From: Pseudomonadota bacterium
GTDB lineage: Bacteria > Pseudomonadota > Gammaproteobacteria > Xanthomonadales > Rhodanobacteraceae
Length of the DNA stretch: 41,561 nucleotides
Direction: 5' to 3'
Assembly (NCBI GenBank): GCA_029779475.1
Contig: JAKPAN010000301.1
Location: 1-41,561 of the forward strand
Every line of letters begins with the position of its first letter. The first letter of the stretch is position 1. Positions 36,471-41,561 of this stretch are shown one piece after another. The position numbers and the translations under genes are program-made. The notes beneath the pieces are model-generated. The model was not told where the DNA came from, did no database searches, and saw only the letters and a program-made list of their open reading frames with translations.

Positions 36471-36749
36471 GGCGACTCCGGACGGCAAAAGGAGGCGCAC
36501 TATGCCATCGGCGGCGCGCCAACGTGACGCGGCACGCATTTCCCGCGTGACCGCGCGCAGCAAAGCCGCCCTCCCGGCGCAGGACGACGCGCCGCGCCAC
36601 TCCAGACCGACGGCCCCGTGAACCCCGGCTTTCGATCATCGCCCGCCACGGCGTTCGCGGCACTCCCGTGCGCGGCATCGGCGACGGCGCACGCATCATC
36701 GCGCGCGTCGATCGTTGAATTGCATTCGATAGCCTGCTCCAATGCCTGC

Positions 36750-37673
36750 ATGAACCTGCGCGATCTGCGTTATCTCGTCGCCCTCGCCGAGCACAAGCAC
36801 TTCGGCCACGCCGCCGAGGCGAGTTTCGTCAGCCAGCCGACGCTGTCGACGCAAATCAAGAAGCTCGAAGACGAACTCGGCGTCGCGCTTGTCGAGCGCA
36901 CGCCGCGCAAGGTGCTGCTCACCGAGGTCGGCCGCGAGATCGCACAGCGCGCACGCGGCGTGCTGCGCGAGGTCGACGAGATCAGGTCGATCGCGCGGCG
37001 CACGACCGATCCGGAATCCGGCTCGCTGCGCCTGGGCATCTTCCCGACGCTCGGTCCGTATCTGCTGCCGCATGTCGTGCCGCGCATCCGCGAGCGTTTC
37101 CCGCGGCTGGAACTGCTGCTCGTCGAGGAAAAAACCGAAACCGTGCTCGCGCAGCTGCGCGAAGGCCGGCTCGACGCGGCCATCCTCGCGCTGCCCGTGC
37201 ACGACGACCAGTTGCATGTCGAACCGCTGTTCGAGGAACCGTTCCTGCTCGCCGTGCCCGACACGCATCCGCTGGCGCGGCGCAAGACGCTCAAGCTCGA
37301 CGACCTCGCCGACGAAAGCCTGCTCCTGCTCGAAGACGGCCATTGTCTGCGCGACCAGGCGCTCGAAGTCTGCCAACTCGCCGGCGCGGGCGAGAAGACC
37401 GGCTTCCGCGCGACAAGCCTGGAAACGCTGCGCCAGATGGTCGCCGCGAACGTCGGCGTCACGCTGCTGCCGCTGCTCGCGGTGCAGCCGCCGGTCGCGC
37501 CGTCGGCGCACGTGCGTCTCGTCCAGTTCCGCGGCGACGTGCCGCGCCGGCGCATCGCGATGCTCTGGCGCAAGAGTTCGGCGATGACGCCGTTCCTGAA
37601 ATCGCTCGCCGCCGTCGTGCGCGCATTGCCGAAGGAACTGCTCGATCCGCGCACGCTCGCGGACGTTGCCTAG
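36750..37673 (+). CDS. oxyR: hydrogen peroxide-responsive LysR regulator OxyR
   Basis: A 307-residue LysR regulator. The helix-turn-helix is at about 3-60 (LRDLRYLVALAEHKHFGHAA and SQPTLSTQIKKLEDELG). The peroxide-sensing cysteines are Cys199 in EDGHCLRDQA and Cys208 in LEVC, at exactly the E. coli positions, so it should be redox active through a disulfide. The rest of the effector domain (GSLRLGIFPTLGPYLLP, and FRATSLETLRQMVAANVGVTLLP) matches OxyR. The start at 36750 gives the family N-terminus; no strong ribosome site is visible. It likely controls antioxidant genes elsewhere, as none is adjacent. Confidence 0.95.
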   Translation: MNLRDLRYLVALAEHKHFGHAAEASFVSQPTLSTQIKKLEDELGVALVERTPRKVLLTEVGREIAQRARGVLREVDEIRSIARRTTDPESGSLRLGIFPTLGPYLLPHVVPRIRERFPRLELLLVEEKTETVLAQLREGRLDAAILALPVHDDQLHVEPLFEEPFLLAVPDTHPLARRKTLKLDDLADESLLLLEDGHCLRDQALEVCQLAGAGEKTGFRATSLETLRQMVAANVGVTLLPLLAVQPPVAPSAHVRLVQFRGDVPRRRIAMLWRKSSAMTPFLKSLAAVVRALPKELLDPRTLADVA

Positions 37674-37767
37674 GCGCTCTGGACGACGCGATGCGCCGGC
37701 GTCATGTGCCGATAGTCCGGCCGCGCAGCGGTTGACTTCGAGCCGGCGCAACACGCATATCGACCGG

Positions 37768-40152
37768 ATGAACCGCAGCTACCGATTCGCCGATTTCCAG
37801 CTGGGTCCCGCGCGCCGCGAATTGTGGCGCGGCGGCGCACTCGTCGCGGTGCCGCCGCGCGCGTTCGACGCGATCGTCTACCTCGTCGAACACCGCGACC
37901 GCGCCGTCGGCCGCGACGAATTGATCGCCGCGGTCTGGGGCCGCACCGAAGTCAGCGACGGCCTGCTCGCGCAGACCGTGCTCGCGATGCGCCGCGCCTT
38001 CGACGACACCGGCAAGGAACAGCATTTCGTGCGCACCGTCGTGCGCTTCGGCTATCACTGGGTCGCGCCCACAGCCGAGGAAGCGGAAGCGACCGCAGCG
38101 GCCGTCGCGACGCAGGATGCGGCAGCGGCGACTATCGCGGAAGACTTGCCGGCGCCCGTCGCGAAAACCGAGGTCATCGAAACGACGTCCGAACACGTGC
38201 CGAGCCGCGCGTCGCGACGCGGCGTGCGCAACATGCTCGCCGTGGCCGCCGCGTTGCTCGTCGTCGCCGTGCTCGTCTTCGTTGTCGTCCGCCACGGCGA
38301 CCGTGCGCGCACCGCTGCCAGCGCCTCGCCGCCGGAGTCGACGCACGCGCAGACCGCGCTCGTCCTGCCGTTCGAGATCGGCGGCGGCGCGGAATGGATG
38401 CGCCTGGGCCTCATGGATCACGTCGCCGCGCGGCTGCGCGCCGCGGGCTTGCCGGTGCTGCCGAGCGAAAGCGTTGTCGTGCTCGCCGCGCAAGCGCGGG
38501 AGCGCATCCACGCCGATCCCGCTGCGCTGGCTACGGCGGCCGGCGCGAGTCTCGTCGTCGAAACCCATGCCGAACCGATGCACGGCGGCTGGCGCGTGCG
38601 CCTGCATACGCACGGCGGCAGCGCGCTCGACGCGAGCGGCGAGTCGGACGACGTGCTCGTCGCCGCACGCATCGCAGCCGACCAGCTCGCGCGCGGCCTC
38701 GGCCTCGCGCCGATCGCGACCGCCGCAGCCGAGCCCGGGCTCGACGCGCTGTTGCAGAAGGTCGAGTCGGCGACGCTCAACGATCGCCTCGACGACGCAC
38801 GCGCGCTGCTCGCGCCGGCAACCGCCGCGCAACGCGAGTCGCCGGAGGTGCGCTTGCGCCTCGCCCATATCGACTATCAGGCAGGCAACCTGCCCGCCGC
38901 CGAAGCCGCGTTCGCGGCGATCGCAAAAGAAGTGTCCGCCGAGCAAGACCCCGTGCTGCACGCGCGCGCGCTCACCGATCTCGGCGTGCTCTCCGCGCTG
39001 CGCAACGACAACACGACCGCGGCGAGCCGCTTCGACGAGGCGATCGCGCTGCTGCGCGGACGCGCCGCGCCGGACGCGCTCGGCAAGGCGCTCAACGGAC
39101 GCGCCAACGTCGCCGGCGCGATGGATCAGGCCGAACTCGCACTGCAGGCCTTCGCCGAAGCGCGCGGCGCGTTCGAGCGCAGCGGCAACCTGCTCGCGCT
39201 CGCGCTCGTCGATTCCAACCTCGCCGCCCTCGACATGCGCCGCGAGCGTTACGCCGAAGCGCTGCCCGTGTTCCAGCGCGCGGCGGAACGCTTCGCGACG
39301 TTCGGCATGCACGCGGCCGAACTCAACGCGCTCTCCGGCGCCGCCGAACTGCAACTCGCGCTGCTCGAACCCGACGCTGCACTGGCGACGGAACCGCGCC
39401 TGCGCGAACTCGCCGCCGCAGTCGCCGATCCCGCACGCCAGCGCAACGGCGAACAGACGCGGCTCTACGTGCTCGCCGCGAACGGCCACACGCGCGATGC
39501 GACCACCGCCGCCAACGCCGTGCTCGACCTCGCCCGCCGCGACGACGACGAATCCGCGCAGGCGCGCGCGCAGGCGCTGCTCGCACGGCTCGCGCTCGCA
39601 CAGGGCGATGCCGCCGCTGCGATCGAGGCTTCGACGCAATCGCTCGCGCATTTCCCGGCCGCCGACGACGTGCGCGAAGAAGCACGCGCCGGGTTCCTGC
39701 ATGTCGAGGCCCTGCTTGCGGGCGGTCGCGCCGCCGATGCCGCCCGAAGCGCCGCCGACCTGACCGCCTTCGCCGCCAAAGCCGGCGACGCAGCGAGCCG
39801 CCTCTACGCCGACCTCGCGCAGGCGCGCACGAGCACCGACCCCGACGCGGCGGGCACCTGGTACGCGCGCGCGCTCGGCGAGGCCGACGCGTTGCGCATT
39901 CCGGCCGACCTGCGCGACGCCGTCGCCGCCTACGCGACGTGGCTGATCGGCCGCGGCGACACCGGCCGCGCCGGGGCGCTCGCCGAACGCATCGCCGGCT
40001 TCACCGCGCGCGACTTCGACAGCGCGCTGCTGCAGGCGCGCGTGCATCGCGCGCTCGGCGACGCGGCGCTCTGGCGCGCTGCGGTCGCGCGGGCGCAATC
40101 GCTCGCGGGCGACCGCACCTTGCCGCCGGAACTGGTGCCGCCCGCGCGCTGA
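37768..40152 (+). CDS. CadC-like membrane-anchored winged-helix regulator with TPR periplasmic domain
   Basis: A 794-residue predicted one-component membrane regulator. An OmpR/PhoB-type winged helix occupies residues 1-100 (ELWRGGALVAVPPRAFDAIVYLVEH, and AVWGRTEVSDGLLAQTVLAMRRAFDD, then VRTVVRFGYHW). A variable Ala/Glu-rich linker leads to one helix at about 156-174. The periplasmic part begins with a segment found in ToxR/CadC-type proteins (LPFEIGGGAEWMRLGLMDHVAARL) and continues as TPR-like helical repeats (about 240-780). No receiver domain is present. Target genes are unknown; the delta-60 protein 140 bases downstream is the nearest candidate. Confidence 0.88.
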   Translation: MNRSYRFADFQLGPARRELWRGGALVAVPPRAFDAIVYLVEHRDRAVGRDELIAAVWGRTEVSDGLLAQTVLAMRRAFDDTGKEQHFVRTVVRFGYHWVAPTAEEAEATAAAVATQDAAAATIAEDLPAPVAKTEVIETTSEHVPSRASRRGVRNMLAVAAALLVVAVLVFVVVRHGDRARTAASASPPESTHAQTALVLPFEIGGGAEWMRLGLMDHVAARLRAAGLPVLPSESVVVLAAQARERIHADPAALATAAGASLVVETHAEPMHGGWRVRLHTHGGSALDASGESDDVLVAARIAADQLARGLGLAPIATAAAEPGLDALLQKVESATLNDRLDDARALLAPATAAQRESPEVRLRLAHIDYQAGNLPAAEAAFAAIAKEVSAEQDPVLHARALTDLGVLSALRNDNTTAASRFDEAIALLRGRAAPDALGKALNGRANVAGAMDQAELALQAFAEARGAFERSGNLLALALVDSNLAALDMRRERYAEALPVFQRAAERFATFGMHAAELNALSGAAELQLALLEPDAALATEPRLRELAAAVADPARQRNGEQTRLYVLAANGHTRDATTAANAVLDLARRDDDESAQARAQALLARLALAQGDAAAAIEASTQSLAHFPAADDVREEARAGFLHVEALLAGGRAADAARSAADLTAFAAKAGDAASRLYADLAQARTSTDPDAAGTWYARALGEADALRIPADLRDAVAAYATWLIGRGDTGRAGALAERIAGFTARDFDSALLQARVHRALGDAALWRAAVARAQSLAGDRTLPPELVPPAR

Positions 40153-40292
40153 AGTTCGTTTCCGTTTTCCCTTCCCCGGCAACGACTTGGCTTGCGCATT
40201 CATGCCTTGCTAATGGCTTCGTGAGGTTCGACGCATGCGCCGCCCCGGCGATCGTGCCCATGCTCGGCGACCCCCACCCAACGGAGTCGCCG

Positions 40293-41561
40293 ATGACGCT
40301 TCCACGCCTCGCCCTGCCTGGCGCGACCGCCCTGTTCGCCGCGATGTTCAGTACAGCCTGCCTCGCCGCCGACGGCCAGCCCGACCCCAACTTCGGCTTC
40401 GGCGGCGCCGCCTACATCACGCCCGACGACGTCGAGGCGCGCGAATTGCGGCCGTACGCCGCGCTCGCCCTGCCCGACGGCAAGATCCTCGTCGCCGGCG
40501 AGCGCAACAAGTTCATCCCGTCGAGTCCGTTCGATCCGCACATGCGCGCAATGATCGCGCGCCTCAACGCCGACGGCAGCGCCGACGACACGTTCGGCAA
40601 CGTGCCCGGCATTCCCGGCCTGTTCGTGTTGCCCGACCTGGTGCCGGACACCGGCGCGGGCATGCAGGTGATCGAGGCGATGCAGCGCCTCGACGACGGC
40701 TCCATCATCGTCGCCGGCACCGCGCAGGCGTTCGGCCCGCTGCGCGGCTTCCTCGTCAAGCTCGACGCGGAAGGCGCGTTCGACGGCGCGTTCGGCAGCC
40801 GCGGCATCGCGCTGCTCCCCAGCGTCTACGTGCACGCGCTCGCCGTCGACGGCGATGGCCGCCTCGTCATCGCCGGCGAGAAGTCGATCGACACGATCCC
40901 GCACAGCTTCGTCGGCCGCTTCGACGCCAATGGCCAGCCCGACCCCAATTTCGGCAGCGACGGCAGCGGTGGCGTCGTCATCGACTGGGACGGCGTCGCA
41001 CAGCAAGGCGGCTACCTCAGCGGCCTGGGCATCGGCGGCGACGGCAGCATCCTTGTCGGCGGCAACTACGAGACATACGGCCAAGGGCTGGGCAGCGACT
41101 TCGCGATCGCCAAGCTCGATGCAAGCGGCAGCTTCGACACGAGGTTCAACGGCACCGGCTGGCGCGTGTTCCATCGCCCCGACGAATCGCCCGGCATCGT
41201 CATCGACGGCATCGAACGCCTGCTGCCCACGGCTGAAGGCGGCGCGGTGTTCGTCGGTCACTACCAGCTCGACCCCGGCTCGGGCGACACCAGCATCGAA
41301 CTCGTGCTCGGCCGCGTCGGCGCCGATGGCGCGATGGATGCGACGTTCGGCGACGCCGGCAACGGCTTCCAGCTGATCGCCTCGCCGGCGGGAACGTCGA
41401 CGAGTTATGCGACGGGTTTCCTGCGCCAGACGGACGGCAAGCTCGTCACCTCGGTCAGCTATTCCGCTTTGGCATCGAGCTTCCTCGCCTTCCGCACCGA
41501 CGCCGACGGCGCGCTCGACGCGGGCTTCGGCGACGGCGGCGTCGCCAGCGTCGACATGGCG
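40293..41561 (+). CDS. delta-60 repeat protein, exported (partial, 3' end outside window)
   Basis: The frame is open from the ATG at 40293 to the window end (423 residues, no stop seen). A signal peptide ends near LAA (about residue 26). The rest consists of delta-60-type repeats: a DG-x-(I/L)-(L/V)-V-(A/G)-G core, an (A/G)(R/K)-hydrophobic-D/N-A-(D/E/N)-G turn, and a D-x-x-FG-x-x-G ending. Six to seven units can be counted, starting at DPNFGFGG and including DGKILVAG, DGSIIVAG, DGRLVIAG and DGSILVGG. Such repeats build beta-propeller-like surfaces on secreted or cell-surface proteins. The function is unknown. A GGAG ribosome site precedes the start. Confidence 0.9.
   Translation, partial: MTLPRLALPGATALFAAMFSTACLAADGQPDPNFGFGGAAYITPDDVEARELRPYAALALPDGKILVAGERNKFIPSSPFDPHMRAMIARLNADGSADDTFGNVPGIPGLFVLPDLVPDTGAGMQVIEAMQRLDDGSIIVAGTAQAFGPLRGFLVKLDAEGAFDGAFGSRGIALLPSVYVHALAVDGDGRLVIAGEKSIDTIPHSFVGRFDANGQPDPNFGSDGSGGVVIDWDGVAQQGGYLSGLGIGGDGSILVGGNYETYGQGLGSDFAIAKLDASGSFDTRFNGTGWRVFHRPDESPGIVIDGIERLLPTAEGGAVFVGHYQLDPGSGDTSIELVLGRVGADGAMDATFGDAGNGFQLIASPAGTSTSYATGFLRQTDGKLVTSVSYSALASSFLAFRTDADGALDAGFGDGGVASVDMA

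Noticed and set aside
33795..36527. 910-residue open frame opposite the M1 aminopeptidase
   Set aside because: Arg/Val/Ala-rich translation without domains; the opposite strand carries a complete M1 enzyme with all catalytic residues.
36719..36743. ATTG-N17-CAAT dyad just upstream of oxyR as an OxyR autoregulatory site
   Set aside because: Only four-base arms and no match to the spaced ATAG pattern of OxyR sites; too weak to list.
37702..40203. 833-residue open frame opposite the TPR regulator
   Set aside because: Mirror of a strongly biased coding strand; no domain, no ribosome site.
40200..41261. 353-residue minus-strand frame at the window end
   Set aside because: The plus frame from 40293 encodes a signal peptide and regular delta-60 repeats and is open to the end.

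Overview
This is a high-GC chromosomal window, most likely from a gammaproteobacterium of the order Lysobacterales (Xanthomonadales), plausibly a Rhodanobacteraceae member. The inference rests on neighbouring dnaE and accA, a Kbl/Dcp/OxyR gene set, a GTAGGAGCG-type interspersed repeat, a CadC-like winged-helix/TPR regulator beside a delta-60 repeat protein, and a cbb3 plus NirK respiratory cluster. No tRNA, rRNA, CRISPR array, insertion sequence or phage gene was seen. No stretch longer than 300 bases lacks a gene; the longest gap is 297 bases, upstream of nnrS.

Layout. (1) 1-6026: the dnaE 3' end and accA, usual neighbours in this group, are separated here by about 4.2 kb holding a TonB-dependent receptor, a 90-aa unknown protein and a PAS-PAS-PAS-LuxR regulator. 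A diverged copy of the last 39 bases of dnaE lies just after the receptor gene, which looks like the scar of its acquisition. (2) 6045-8682: a membrane acyltransferase and an exported protein of unknown function, closed by an inverted repeat. (3) 8801-13060: Dcp-type lipoprotein peptidase, Kbl and a nitroreductase. (4) 13195-16047: a minus-strand operon yihY-tlpA-acyP-rluB-like. (5) 16128-18069: wrbA, a DUF2069 protein and a LysR regulator.

(6) 18193-33734 is the core of interest, a low-oxygen and nitrogen-oxide respiration island. hemN and fnr form one unit. nnrS, a SirB2-like protein and a DUF4010/MgtC-like protein follow. Then come a cytochrome c-fused copper nitrite reductase (nirK), nirV and a SCO copper chaperone, and finally the cbb3 oxidase set ccoNOQP-(ccoH)-ccoI-ccoS-safE-like. 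Four FNR boxes precede hemN, nnrS, nirK and ccoN. The FNR encoded inside the island keeps all four cluster cysteines and the E..SR recognition residues, so the island probably carries its own oxygen switch. At hemN and nnrS the box is centred exactly 41.5 bases before the start codon, which predicts leaderless transcripts; nirK and ccoN have short leaders with good ribosome binding sites. No nitric oxide reductase gene is present in the window.

(7) 33783-41561: an M1 aminopeptidase divergent from oxyR (both redox cysteines at 199 and 208), then the CadC-like/TPR membrane regulator and the start of a delta-60 repeat protein cut by the window end. Many long opposite-strand reading frames occur, as expected at this GC content, and are not annotated.
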